From contig NZ_HG964452.1 in NCBI RefSeq assembly GCF_000612725.1, positions 17,178-81,177 on the forward strand: a stretch of DNA of 64,000 bases, in the 5' to 3' direction. Positions within the stretch are counted from its first letter, which is position 1, and each line of letters starts with the position of its first letter. Below the pieces are notes generated by a model. It saw nothing but the letters and a program-made list of their open reading frames with translations. It was not told the origin of the DNA and searched no databases. This DNA comes from Mycolicibacterium austroafricanum. Its GTDB lineage: Bacteria > Actinomycetota > Actinomycetes > Mycobacteriales > Mycobacteriaceae. The translations under genes were made by a program, and so were the position numbers. Positions 1-8,670 of the stretch are shown piece by piece.

Positions 1-394
1 GCACGGTCGGGGTGGCCAGCGTGGCGCCCTGCGCGGGCAGTGCGACCGCCCCGGCGACCAGCTCGCCGGAGCTCCCGTTGTGCTCCCAGAGAGCTACGTG
101 CACCGCCCAGTCCGTGCGTCCGAGTTCGGAGAACTCCCTCGTCCCGTCCAGCGGGTCGACGATCCAGACCCGCCGGGCGGACAACCTCACCGGATCGTCC
201 ACACCTTCTTCCGAAAGGACGGCGTCGTCCGGCCGTTCGGCGGTGAGCGCCGCCACCAGGAAGTCATGGGATTGCTTGTCACCGGCAGCTTTTCGCTCCT
301 CGGCGGGAGCTCCGGCGAGCTCGCTGCGGACGTCGAGCAGCAGCTCGCCCGCCTCGGTCGCCAGCCGCGCCGCCAGCGCGTGGTCGTCGGTCAA
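1..394 (-). CDS. cysQ: 3'-phosphoadenosine-5'-phosphate phosphatase CysQ (partial, C-terminus outside window)
   Basis: Inositol monophosphatase-superfamily enzyme expected to remove the 3' phosphate from PAP/PAPS and so recycle the by-product of sulfation. The visible 131 residues run from a TTG start into the metal-binding signature WIVDPLDGT followed by REFSELGR, which matches mycobacterial CysQ closely. An upstream acidic stretch (VLSEEG) supplies the other metal ligands. The TTG overlaps the TGA of cysNC by 4 bp (TTGA), so translation is probably coupled and the gene belongs to the cysD-cysNC-cysQ operon. In M. tuberculosis, cysQ is elsewhere (Rv2131c, from memory). The 3' part lies beyond position 1. 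Confidence 0.88.
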   Translation of the reverse strand, partial: MTDDHALAARLATEAGELLLDVRSELAGAPAEERKAAGDKQSHDFLVAALTAERPDDAVLSEEGVDDPVRLSARRVWIVDPLDGTREFSELGRTDWAVHVALWEHNGSSGELVAGAVALPAQGATLATPTV

Positions 395-2247
395 CGCTCC
401 CGGCTTTCCAGCAGTTCGATCACGGCGTCGGCGTGTTCCTCCGGGGTCCGGTCCGGCGTCAGCCGCAGGTCCGGGTTCCTGGGCCGCTGATACGGGCTGT
501 CGATGCCGGTGAAATGGGTGATCTCACCGGCGCGAGCCTTCGCGTACAGGCCCTTGGGATCCCGGCGCTCGCAGTCCTCCAGCGGGGTGTCACAGAAGAC
601 CTCGAAGAAGTCCAGCCCCTGATCGGTAGCCACCTTGCGGGCCAGTGCACGATGCTCGGCCAGCGGGCTGATCGCGGGAACCAGGACCACCTGGCCGGAA
701 TCGGCCAGAATGGACGCGACGTACGCCAGCCTGCGCTGGTTCTCGGCCCTGTCGGCCATCGAGAACCCGAGATCGGAGTTGAGACCGTGCCGCAGGTTGT
801 CACCGTCGAGAACGTAGGCGGGAATGCCCTTTTCGAGGAGCTTTTGCTCGACCAGCATCGCCACCGAGGACTTGCCCGACCCGGACAATCCGGTGAACCA
901 CACCGTGCGGCCCTTCGTCAGGCGGTCCTCGGACGTGCACAGCGATTCGTGCCGCACCGTGTTCGGGCTGGCGGTCCGCGCCGACACGAAGGGCAGGATC
1001 ATGCCCGCCGCAACCGTGCCGTTGGTGTTCGGGTCGATCAGGATGAACGAGCCCGTCGCCGAGTTTCGGCTGTATTCGTCGAGCAGTAGCGGCACCTGGC
1101 TGCGCAGCGAGATCCGGCCCAGCTCATTGAGTTTGAGTGCGGTCGCCGACTTGTCGCGGTGCAGGGTGTTGACGTCGAGCCGGTAGTCGAGGCCGGTGAC
1201 CTTGACCCGCGTTGTGCGGGTGGTGTGTTTGATGACGTAATCGCGGCCCGGTTCCAGCGACTCCGCGTCCGCCATCCAGCAGACCGTGGCGTCGAAGTCC
1301 TGCGCGACCCGCGGCTGATTGTTCGGCCGGGCGATCATGTCACCGCGCGAGATGTCGATGTCGTCAGCCAGGCTCACCGACACCGCCATCGGCGGAAACG
1401 CCTCCTGCACCGCCCCGCTCGGACCTTCGATCTCCGTGATCCGGGACGTCTTGCCAGTGGGCAGCACGACGATCTCATCGCCGGGTCGCATCACACCGCT
1501 GGCCACGGTGCCCGCGTAGCTGCGATGGTCGGCGTGTTCGCGCGTCTGCGGCCGGATGACGTACTGCACGGGGAACCGGACGTCGACGAGGTTGCGGTCG
1601 CCGGCGATGTAGACCTCTTCGAGGTGGGCGAGCAGCGACGGCCCCTCGTACCACGGCGTGGCGGCCGACTTGGTGACGACGTTGTCGCCGTTGAGCGCCG
1701 ACAGCGGGATCGTGGTGACGTCGTGCACGTCCAGGCGCGCGGCGAAGTCGTGAAAGTCGTCGCGGATCTTCTCGAAACGCTCTCTGTCCCAGTCGATCAG
1801 GTCCATCTTGTTGACCGCGAGCACGATGTGCCGGATGCCCAGCAGCGACGCCAGGAACGCATGGCGGCGGGATTGCTCCAGCAGCCCGTGGCGGGCGTCG
1901 ACGAGCACGATGGCCAGCTGCGCAGTCGACGTGCCGGTGACCATGTTGCGGGTGTACTGGATGTGCCCCGGCGTGTCGGCGATGATGAATTTCCGCTTGG
2001 CCGTGGCGAAGTAGCGGTAGGCGACGTCGATCGTGATGCCCTGCTCACGCTCGGCGCGCAGGCCGTCGGTGACCAGGGCCAGGTCCGTGTAGTCGTGTCC
2101 GCGTTCCTTGGAGGTGCGTTCGACAGCGGCCAGCTGGTCCTCCATGACGGCCTTGGAGTCATAGAGCAGCCGGCCGATCAGCGTGGACTTGCCGTCGTCG
2201 ACCGAGCCGGCGGTCGCGATGCGCAACAGTGTGGTGGACGCGCTCAT
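391..2247 (-). CDS. cysN: Bifunctional sulfate adenylyltransferase subunit 1 / APS kinase CysNC
   Basis: Cytosolic 618-residue fusion. The N-terminal GTPase drives APS synthesis by CysD and the C-terminal kinase makes PAPS. Visible motifs are G1 SVDDGKST near residue 15, G3 DTPGH, G4 NKMD and G5 SALNGD. The APS kinase P-loop GLSGSGKSS lies around residue 450, and the linker between the halves holds the EF-Tu-like domains. I start at the ATG at 2247 (MSASTTLL). An upstream in-frame extension to 2283 would be encoded by a repeated spacer sequence and is unlikely. Length agrees with the usual mycobacterial fusion of about 614 residues. It follows cysD by 63 bp and overlaps cysQ. Confidence 0.95.
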   Translation of the reverse strand: MSASTTLLRIATAGSVDDGKSTLIGRLLYDSKAVMEDQLAAVERTSKERGHDYTDLALVTDGLRAEREQGITIDVAYRYFATAKRKFIIADTPGHIQYTRNMVTGTSTAQLAIVLVDARHGLLEQSRRHAFLASLLGIRHIVLAVNKMDLIDWDRERFEKIRDDFHDFAARLDVHDVTTIPLSALNGDNVVTKSAATPWYEGPSLLAHLEEVYIAGDRNLVDVRFPVQYVIRPQTREHADHRSYAGTVASGVMRPGDEIVVLPTGKTSRITEIEGPSGAVQEAFPPMAVSVSLADDIDISRGDMIARPNNQPRVAQDFDATVCWMADAESLEPGRDYVIKHTTRTTRVKVTGLDYRLDVNTLHRDKSATALKLNELGRISLRSQVPLLLDEYSRNSATGSFILIDPNTNGTVAAGMILPFVSARTASPNTVRHESLCTSEDRLTKGRTVWFTGLSGSGKSSVAMLVEQKLLEKGIPAYVLDGDNLRHGLNSDLGFSMADRAENQRRLAYVASILADSGQVVLVPAISPLAEHRALARKVATDQGLDFFEVFCDTPLEDCERRDPKGLYAKARAGEITHFTGIDSPYQRPRNPDLRLTPDRTPEEHADAVIELLESRER

Positions 2248-2255
2248 ATTATTTA

Positions 2256-2308
2256 CCCCGTCGCTTCGCTCGCCCCGTGTCAATCCCCCGTCGCTTCGCT
2301 CGCCCCGT
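2256..2308. repeat. 23-bp direct repeat pair in the cysD-cysN spacer
   Basis: Two identical 23-bp copies (2256-2278 and 2286-2308), period 30 bp, containing the core GTCGCTTCGCTCGCCCC. They fill almost the whole gap between the cysD stop and the cysNC start and lie immediately upstream of the cysNC ribosome-binding region. Function is unknown; similar GC-rich cores are common between mycobacterial genes. Confidence 0.85.
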
Positions 2309-2310
2309 CA

Positions 2311-3240
2311 TCAGAAGTACCCCTCGCGCTTGCGGTCTTCCATCCCCGCCTCGGAGATGCGGTCGTCGGCGCGGGTGGCGCCACGCTCGGTGAGCCGCGA
2401 GATCGCGGTCTCGGCGATGACCTCCGACACCGTCGCCGCGGTGGACTCCACACAACCGGTGCACGTCACGTCGCCGACGGTGCGGAACCGCACGGACTTC
2501 TCGATGATCGGTTCGTCCTTGCGCGGCTGGAGGTGCTTGTGCACCGCGAGCAGCATGCCGTCACGCTCGAACACCTTGCGCTGATGCGCGTAGTAGATGG
2601 ACGGTAGCTTGATCTTCTCGGCGCCGATGTAGGACCAGATGTCGAACTCGGTCCAGTTCGACAGAGGGAACGCGCGGATGTGCTCACCTTTGCGGTGCCT
2701 GCCGTTGTACAGGTTCCACAGCTCCGGACGCTGGTTCTTCGGGTCCCACTGGCCGAACTCGTCGCGGAAGCTGAACACCCGCTCCTTGGCGCGCGCTTTC
2801 TCCTCGTCGCGGCGGGCACCACCGAAGGCGGCGTCGAATTTGTTCTCCCGGATCGCACGCAGGAGCGTGAACGTCTGCATCGGATTGCGCGACGGGATGG
2901 TCTCGACCACGCGGCCGGCGTCGATGTCGTCCTGCACCTTGGCCACCACCAGCCGCACCCCGGACTCGGCGACGAGTTCGTCGCGCGCGGCCAGCACCTC
3001 TTCGAAGTTGTGGCCGGTGTCGACGTGCATGACCGGGAACGGCAGCCGGCCCGGCCGGAACGCCTTGATCGCCAGGTGCAGCATCACGATGGAGTCCTTG
3101 CCGCCGGAGAACAGCAGCACCGGGCGCTCGAACTCGGCGGCCACCTCCCTGATGATGTGGATCGCCTCGGCCTCCAGCGCCCGCAGGTGGCTCAGCTCGT
3201 AGCGCCCCGCGTTCTGGGTGAGCTCGTCGGTCGCGGTCAT
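2311..3240 (-). CDS. cysD: Sulfate adenylyltransferase subunit 2 CysD
   Basis: Catalytic ATP-sulfurylase subunit (309 residues) that forms APS from ATP and sulfate with CysN. The PP-loop SGGKDS is at residues 45-50, preceded by VLLF, and the C-terminal region has the conserved SVRFRTVGD and CTGCV segments of CysD. Length is typical of the family. It starts at an ATG at 3240 and heads the cysD-cysNC-cysQ operon. The IS30 element ends 91 bp upstream, so the native promoter has to lie in 3241-3330 or has been replaced by read-out from the element. Confidence 0.95.
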   Translation of the reverse strand: MTATDELTQNAGRYELSHLRALEAEAIHIIREVAAEFERPVLLFSGGKDSIVMLHLAIKAFRPGRLPFPVMHVDTGHNFEEVLAARDELVAESGVRLVVAKVQDDIDAGRVVETIPSRNPMQTFTLLRAIRENKFDAAFGGARRDEEKARAKERVFSFRDEFGQWDPKNQRPELWNLYNGRHRKGEHIRAFPLSNWTEFDIWSYIGAEKIKLPSIYYAHQRKVFERDGMLLAVHKHLQPRKDEPIIEKSVRFRTVGDVTCTGCVESTAATVSEVIAETAISRLTERGATRADDRISEAGMEDRKREGYF

Positions 3241-3330
3241 TGATTCCCCGTAAAGTTGGTAGATTTGACCATATTTATGGGCATAACCGGGAATTGTGCC
3301 GGAAACCCGTGCGGGCTGTCAACGAACAGT
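3241..3330. promoter_or_regulatory. cysD upstream region between gene start and IS left end
   Basis: Ninety AT-richer bases separate cysD from the insertion sequence. Around 3267-3285 there is a short dyad (CCAT...ATGG around ATTT) and several TAT-containing hexamers that could serve as a -10 element on the minus strand. I cannot assign a regulator. It is the only remaining native leader for the sulfate operon if the element separates it from a more distant promoter. Confidence 0.35.
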
Positions 3331-4838
3331 CGCCGAAATTGCATTCCAGCAGCGATCGTGCGGTCAGACTCAATCGGTCGCTGCAACACCTGATTGGTTT
3401 AGGGGTGTTGTTCGATGGGGTTTCGCAAGCGTGGCAGCAACGACGTTCCGGATGGGGCTCGTGAGGTCTTCCTGGAGGCGTTGGGGTCGGGGTTGTCGCA
3501 ATCGGCGGCGGCAACGGTGGCTGGGGTTTCTCACACGACGGGCTGTAGTTGGGCCAAGGCTGCCGGAGTGCCCGCGAATCTGAAGCACCGCGGTATCCGG
3601 TATCCCTTGGCGATCCGCGACTCGTTCTGGGCGGCGATGCAGGCGGGAGCCTCACCGACGCAGGCAGCGGTGATCGCCGGCGTGTCGGAGAACATGGGTC
3701 AGATCTGGGTGAACCAGGCTGGTTATGTGCCCAGAACCCAGGCCCCCGATGCTCTCCCGTCCGATGAGATCGCGCCCCCGCGGCCGCGAACGCCACTGAC
3801 GTTCACCGAGCGTTGGCGGCTTGAGGAACTCTTGGAAACCGGCCACCTGCCAGCGCAGGCTGCTGCGGCGTTGGGGCGCCACAAGGACACCATCAACCGA
3901 GAGATCGAGCGGGGTCAAACCTGCTCGGGGTACCGCGCTCGGGTGGGCCAGGACGTCGCCGAGGCCCGTCGCAAGCGGCCTAAGGACCGCAAATTGCAGG
4001 CCAACCCTGTCTTGCTGACCGAGGTGGTGGCACGCTTGGAAAAGCACGACAGTCCCGAGCAGATCGCGGGTCGGTTGCGTCTCGATTTCCCCGATGATCC
4101 GGAGATGTGGGTGTCACACGAAACGATCTACCAGGCCCTCTACGTCCAGCCCCGCGGAGAGCTGGCCCGACTGGTCAAAAAAGCTTTACGCACTGGACGT
4201 GTGCACCGTAAGGCGCAGGGCCGCAACACTATTGACCGCAACAGGTTCAAAGACGGGATGATCGGTATCGCTGAACGTCCCGCCGAAGCTGACGACCGTG
4301 CGATCCCGGGTCACTGGGAAGGCGATCTGATCCTGGGCAGCACCGCCTCAGCCTCGGCGATCGGCACCCTCGTCGAGCGCACCACCGGGTTCGTGGTGCT
4401 GCTGCACCTGCCCGAGGACCGCACCGCGGCCACCCTCGCCGAGGCCATGTCGATCAAGGTCCCCGAAATCCCCGAGATCCTGCGCCGCTCGCTGACCTGG
4501 GACCAGGGCAGCGAGATGGCTCTACACACCAAGATCACCGAAGCCACCGGGCTGCCGATCTACTTCTGCGACCCACACAGCCCCTGGCAGCGCGGCACCA
4601 ACGAGAACACCAACGGCCTGCTCCGTCAGTACTTCCCCAAAGGCACCGACCTGTCGTTCTACGGCCCGGGCTGGCTCGACCAAGTCGCCGCCGAACTCAA
4701 CGCCCGACCCCGCAAACGACTCGGCTGGCGCACACCCGCCGAAGAACTCGACCGACTACTGTCAGACCCGTCCACATTCGTTGCAGCCACCGCTTGAATC
4801 CAAGGCGAGTGAGGACCTGCTGGAATGCAATTTCGGCG
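3331..4838 (+). mobile_element. IS30-family insertion sequence, intact
   Basis: A 1508-bp element bounded by perfect 22-bp terminal inverted repeats (3331-3352 and 4817-4838, each beginning CGCCGAAATTGCATTCC). One transposase gene occupies most of the interior. Left and right flanks (AGT and GAT next to the tips) do not give an obvious 2-4 bp target duplication, so the exact ends may be 1-2 bp further out. The right tip lies 2 bp from the canA stop codon. It is probably a recent insertion, because both ends are identical and the gene is full length. Confidence 0.9.
3415..4797 (+). CDS. IS30-family DDE transposase
   Basis: 460-residue transposase. It has two N-terminal helix-turn-helix segments, near residues 20-50 and at about 125-160 (TFTERWRLEEL ... 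HKDTINREIERG). The catalytic core has D304 in HWEGDL, D363 in TWDQGSEM and E397 in NENTNGLL. The 33-residue D-E spacing is characteristic of IS30. The reading frame is uninterrupted, so the element is potentially active. It is transcribed opposite to cysD and canA, which flank it. Start chosen at the ATG at 3415 because the HTH follows directly. Confidence 0.95.
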   Translation: MGFRKRGSNDVPDGAREVFLEALGSGLSQSAAATVAGVSHTTGCSWAKAAGVPANLKHRGIRYPLAIRDSFWAAMQAGASPTQAAVIAGVSENMGQIWVNQAGYVPRTQAPDALPSDEIAPPRPRTPLTFTERWRLEELLETGHLPAQAAAALGRHKDTINREIERGQTCSGYRARVGQDVAEARRKRPKDRKLQANPVLLTEVVARLEKHDSPEQIAGRLRLDFPDDPEMWVSHETIYQALYVQPRGELARLVKKALRTGRVHRKAQGRNTIDRNRFKDGMIGIAERPAEADDRAIPGHWEGDLILGSTASASAIGTLVERTTGFVVLLHLPEDRTAATLAEAMSIKVPEIPEILRRSLTWDQGSEMALHTKITEATGLPIYFCDPHSPWQRGTNENTNGLLRQYFPKGTDLSFYGPGWLDQVAAELNARPRKRLGWRTPAEELDRLLSDPSTFVAATA

Positions 4839-4840
4839 GA

Positions 4841-5332
4841 TTACGGCGTGACCTCGTTGAGCCTGCCGGTGGCGACGTCGAAGACGAACCCGCGCAGCGA
4901 CTCGTGCTTGGTGACGAACGGGCTGGCGTCGATACGCCGCAGTGACTGCCGGACGTCCTCGTCCGGATCCTGGAACGCCTCGGCGGCCCACTCGGGTTTG
5001 ATGCCGATCTCGTCCTGGATCTGCTGCTTGAAGCCGTCATCGGTGAACGTCAGCATTCCGCAGTCGGTGTGGTGGATCAGGATGATCTCCCTGGTGCCGA
5101 GCAACCGCTGGCTGATGGCCAGTGAGCGGATCTCGTCATCGGTCACCACGCCGCCGGCGTTGCGGATCACGTGCGCCTCGCCGTCCTTGAGGCCGAGGAT
5201 CCGGTAGACGTCGAGCCGCGCATCCATGCACGCCACCACGGCCACGTGCCTGCTCGGCGGCAGCGGCAACGGCCCGGAGAAGGTCTTGGCGTACTCCTCG
5301 TTGTTCTTCAGGTACTCATCTGTGACCGACAT
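4841..5332 (-). CDS. canA: Beta-carbonic anhydrase CanA
   Basis: Cytosolic zinc enzyme interconverting CO2 and bicarbonate, 163 residues. Zinc ligands C35, H88 and C91 and the C-x-D-x-R pair (D37, R39) are all present in ACMDARLD and HHTDCGM. It ends RLNEVTP, almost identical to the M. tuberculosis Rv1284 terminus, so the reading frame is intact despite the IS30 element sitting 2 bp after the stop. In M. tuberculosis canA neighbours cysD, as here. The downstream insertion could alter 3' end formation of the transcript. Confidence 0.96.
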   Translation of the reverse strand: MSVTDEYLKNNEEYAKTFSGPLPLPPSRHVAVVACMDARLDVYRILGLKDGEAHVIRNAGGVVTDDEIRSLAISQRLLGTREIILIHHTDCGMLTFTDDGFKQQIQDEIGIKPEWAAEAFQDPDEDVRQSLRRIDASPFVTKHESLRGFVFDVATGRLNEVTP

Positions 5333-5392
5333 GGCGCGAAGCTAACAGCACGCCCGCCCGAAGTCACGGTTCAGAATCATGCAGATTGTGCA

Positions 5393-5460
5393 CCGCCGAA
5401 ACTGAGCTTGTGCGCGATCCTCCTGCCATCTGTGACACACAACCTCAGTCTCGACGGCGG
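5393..5460. terminator. Long imperfect hairpin between the GT39 stop and canA
   Basis: Left arm from 5393 (CCGCCGAAACTGAGCTTGTG) pairs with a right arm ending at 5460 (complement CCGCCGTCGAGACTGAGGTTG) after allowing a 3-base bulge. It begins 1 bp past the stop codon of the minus-strand glycosyltransferase, so a terminator or REP-like role is plausible. There is no U-tract. It may instead be one of the interspersed palindromes common in mycobacteria. Confidence 0.5.
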
Positions 5461-5461
5461 A

Positions 5462-7348
5462 TCAGCGCTGCAGGTCGTAGACGGTCGTCCCGCCGACGTC
5501 CATCGGGGCGAAGTTCTGCTCCACCCATGCGGTGATGTCGCCCGCCGACCCGGAGTTCCGTCCCGGCCCGCCGTGTCCCCCGGCGATGAAGTAGCGGACC
5601 TGACGGTCAGCCACGTAATCCTGGAACTGTTGCAGGGTCGGCGAGTTGTCGCCGCCGGTGAACCCACCGATGGCCATCACCGACGTGCCCGTCTGCAACT
5701 CCAGCTCGCCCGCAACCATCGAGCCGACACTGGCCGCCGCCCAACGACTGTCGGTCGCCTGGACAAGGTGCTGCAGTTCGGTGTTGTCCGCCACCGATGC
5801 GCCGGGCCCGCCGGGCCCGGGCGGTCCGCCGAGGTCGACGTCGGTTCTGGCCGGCCCCGACATCGCCACCGGACCGTCGTGTGCGTTGCCCGCGGTCTCG
5901 ATCGCGTACGCCGCGGGCGCTGCGGCGCCGAACAGGATGGCCGCGGCGGCCACCGCCGCGGTGGCGCGGCCCAACCGGTGCGCACCGACCGCGATGACGG
6001 CAGCAGCCACAATCGAGCCGATGAGCACGACCCAGCGCAACCACGGCTGCCAGTCCGGGGTGCGGTCGAGCAGGATGAACGCCCACACACCCGTCCCGGC
6101 GGACATCACCGCCAGGGTGGTCCGTGGCGCGAAATGACGCCTGCCGCGCCACAATTCGACCACGCAGATGCCGATCAGCGCCGCGATCCCCGGCGCCAGC
6201 GCCACCGTGTAGTACGGATGGATGATGCCGTCCATGAAGCTGAAGACGACACCTGTGACGAGCACCCAGCCACCCCACAGCAGCAGGCTCGCCCGCACGG
6301 CGCAGGTGCGCGGCGCACGGCGGGTGAACCACAGACCCGCGACGAGGCCGATCAGCGCAGCGGGCAGCAGCCACGAGGCCTCGGCACCCATCGAGGCGCC
6401 GAAGAGCCTGCCGAGTCCGGGGTCACCGCCGAAGAACAGGTTGGCTCCCCCGCCCGGACCGCCGGGGCCGCCCGGAGGAGCACCCGCTCCGCCGCCGGGG
6501 CCGCCCTCACCGCCCATCACGCGTTGAATCCCGTTGTAGCCCAAGGCGAGCTGCAGCAGGCTGTTGTCGGTGGAGCCGCCGATGTAGGGGCGCGAATCGG
6601 CGGGCCACAGACTGACCATGGCCAGGAACGAGCCTGCCGTTGCGACCATGGCGAGCGCGCCGGTCAACAGTGTGCCGATCCGCCGCCACAGCCCGACCGG
6701 CGCGGCGACGAGGAAGGCCAGCGCGAGCCCCGGCATGACCAGGAACGCCTGCAGCATCTTCGTCAGGAACGCGAAGCCGAGGACGATACCGACCAGGACC
6801 ATCCATCGGGTGCCACCGGTCTGGATGGCCCGGACCGTGAGATAGGCGGCCACCACCAACAGCAGCACCAACAGCGCGTCGGGGTTGTTGTAGCGGAACA
6901 TCAACGCGGCCACCGGCGTGACGGCCAGCGCCGCACCGGCGATCAGGCCTGCGCCGGGCCCGCTGACACGGCGCACCGCCGCGAACAGCACCGCCACCGA
7001 GGCGACCCCCATCAGCGCCTGCGGCAGCAGCATCGTGAACGGACTGAAGCCGAACAGCCGACCCGACAATGCCATCACCCACAGCGCGGCGGGCGGCTTG
7101 TCGACGGTGATCGCGTTGCCGGCGTCCAGTGAGCCGAACAGCCACGCCTTCCAGTCCTGGGTGCCCGCCTGCGCGGCGGCGGCGTAGTACTGATTGGCCC
7201 AGCCCGCGGACCCGAGCCCCCAGAGGTAGAGCACCGCGGTGGCGCCCAGCAGCGCCAGCAGCGCGGGCCACATCCAGCGCGGCCGCTCGGTCGCGACGGG
7301 CTCGGCGTCCGCGGTGGTGCGCGGCGCCAGGTCAGCGGTGGCAGTCAT
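5462..7348 (-). CDS. ArnT/PMT-like (GT39) membrane glycosyltransferase, copy A
   Basis: 628-residue multi-pass protein predicted to transfer a sugar from a polyprenyl-phosphate donor to an exported acceptor. The N-terminus has a TM segment then the GT39-type first loop (GSLDAGNAITVDKPPAALW). About ten further hydrophobic segments follow. A Gly/Pro-rich extracellular loop (near residues 275-300, GGPGGG-type) and a soluble C-terminal domain with GGFTGGD and YFIAGG motifs resemble YkcB-type proteins. The ATG at 7348 overlaps the stop of the GT2-GtrA gene (ATGA), so it is the last gene of the operon. It is clearly paralogous to the gene at 8671-10551. Donor and acceptor are unknown. Confidence 0.85.
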   Translation of the reverse strand: MTATADLAPRTTADAEPVATERPRWMWPALLALLGATAVLYLWGLGSAGWANQYYAAAAQAGTQDWKAWLFGSLDAGNAITVDKPPAALWVMALSGRLFGFSPFTMLLPQALMGVASVAVLFAAVRRVSGPGAGLIAGAALAVTPVAALMFRYNNPDALLVLLLVVAAYLTVRAIQTGGTRWMVLVGIVLGFAFLTKMLQAFLVMPGLALAFLVAAPVGLWRRIGTLLTGALAMVATAGSFLAMVSLWPADSRPYIGGSTDNSLLQLALGYNGIQRVMGGEGGPGGGAGAPPGGPGGPGGGANLFFGGDPGLGRLFGASMGAEASWLLPAALIGLVAGLWFTRRAPRTCAVRASLLLWGGWVLVTGVVFSFMDGIIHPYYTVALAPGIAALIGICVVELWRGRRHFAPRTTLAVMSAGTGVWAFILLDRTPDWQPWLRWVVLIGSIVAAAVIAVGAHRLGRATAAVAAAAILFGAAAPAAYAIETAGNAHDGPVAMSGPARTDVDLGGPPGPGGPGASVADNTELQHLVQATDSRWAAASVGSMVAGELELQTGTSVMAIGGFTGGDNSPTLQQFQDYVADRQVRYFIAGGHGGPGRNSGSAGDITAWVEQNFAPMDVGGTTVYDLQR

Positions 7349-8658
7349 TGTGTGGATCCTTCGGTATGGGTGCGGCGGGGATGGAACACCCAGCCGCGCA
7401 ACAGGACAAAGCGCACCACTGTGGCGAGCAGATTGGCCGTCACGAGAACACCGAGTTCGACCAGGTGGTGCGGGGATGCGGTGGCGGCGTGCAGCAGGCC
7501 GAGAGCGCCGCTGGTGATCGCCAAGGCGATACCGAAGACGATCAGGCCCTCGACGTGGTTGCGGGCCAGATGCGGGCGGCCACCGATACCGAACGTGAAA
7601 CGCCGGTTGGCCGCGGTGTTGCCGATCGCGGTGAGCAGCAACGCGATCAGGTTGGCCAGCTGCGCACCGGCCCAACCCTGCAGCAGCATGAACAGCAGGA
7701 TGTACGCGAGGGTGGACGCGATTCCGACGGTGCCGAACCGCACCGCCTGGCGCAGCAGCGACCGCGGTGGGGCCGCGGCACGCGAGTTGCCCAGCTGAGC
7801 CGCGATCGCGTTGACCGGGATGGCGCCGCTGGCGAAACCACGCAGCAGCCGGCCGATACCCTTCAGGTCCGCGGCGGCGGTGGCCACGATGTCGACCCGG
7901 CTGTCGGGGTCGTCGACCCAGTCGACCGGGACCTCGTGGATGCGCAGACCGCTACGCTCGGCCAGCACCAGCAGTTCGGTGTCGAAGAACCATCCGGTGT
8001 CCTCGACGTACGGGAGCAGCTGCGCCGCGACGTCGGCGCGGATCGCCTTGAAACCGCACTGGGCATCGGAGAAGCCCGCCGAGAGCGTGGATTTCAGGAT
8101 CAGGTTGTAGCAGCGGGAGATGATCTCGCGCTTCGGCCCGCGCCGCACCCGGGCGCCGCGAGCCAGCCGGGTGCCGATCGCGAGATCGGAGTGGCCGGAG
8201 ATCAGCGGCGCCACCAGTGGCGCGAGCGCGGCCAGGTCGGTCGACAGGTCGACGTCCATGTAGACGAGCACCGCGGCGTCCGATTCCGCCCACACCTGGT
8301 GCAGAGCACGTCCGCGCCCTTTCTCCTCGAGCCGCACCACGCGCACACCGGACAGCTCGGCAGCGAGCTCCGCGGCGATGCGGGGCGTGTCGTCGACGCT
8401 GGCGTTGTCGGCGATGGTGATCCGGGCCGGGAACGGCACGGACTCGCTCAGGTAGCGGTGCAGGCGGTGCACCGAATCGGCGAGCGCGGCCTGCTCGTTG
8501 TAGACGGGGACGACGACGTCGAGCACAGGTGCGCCCGTCGCACGCGCCACCAGGGCGGCGTTGGGGCGGGCTCCGAAAGGGCGTTCCGCGCAGCGGAGCC
8601 CGGACTGCAGGGCGAGGTCTGTCATGGCATCCATGGTGTTTTCCGGACGTGTGCTCAT
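7345..8658 (-). CDS. Bifunctional GT2 glycosyltransferase / GtrA-type flippase
   Basis: 437 residues in two parts. The first roughly 250 are a DPM1-like GT-A domain (VVVPVYNEQ, then DVDLSTD as the metal-binding acid cluster), expected to make a polyprenyl-phosphate sugar. The last roughly 150 carry four TM segments of GtrA type (from RQAVRFGTVGIAST on), thought to flip that lipid-linked sugar. It lies between the two GT39 genes, 12 bp after the upstream one and overlapping the downstream one by 4 bp, so it most likely supplies their donor. Sugar identity cannot be read from sequence. Confidence 0.88.
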   Translation of the reverse strand: MSTRPENTMDAMTDLALQSGLRCAERPFGARPNAALVARATGAPVLDVVVPVYNEQAALADSVHRLHRYLSESVPFPARITIADNASVDDTPRIAAELAAELSGVRVVRLEEKGRGRALHQVWAESDAAVLVYMDVDLSTDLAALAPLVAPLISGHSDLAIGTRLARGARVRRGPKREIISRCYNLILKSTLSAGFSDAQCGFKAIRADVAAQLLPYVEDTGWFFDTELLVLAERSGLRIHEVPVDWVDDPDSRVDIVATAAADLKGIGRLLRGFASGAIPVNAIAAQLGNSRAAAPPRSLLRQAVRFGTVGIASTLAYILLFMLLQGWAGAQLANLIALLLTAIGNTAANRRFTFGIGGRPHLARNHVEGLIVFGIALAITSGALGLLHAATASPHHLVELGVLVTANLLATVVRFVLLRGWVFHPRRTHTEGSTQ

Positions 8659-8670
8659 CGTGGGCCGCAG

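Noticed and set aside
3325..4844. Target-site duplication for the IS30 element
   Set aside because: Bases flanking the 22-bp ends (AGT on the left, GAT on the right) do not give a convincing short direct repeat; left uncalled.
5171..7132. 653-residue open frame opposite canA and the GT39 gene
   Set aside because: Antisense shadow; composition dominated by Arg, Gly, His and Gln.
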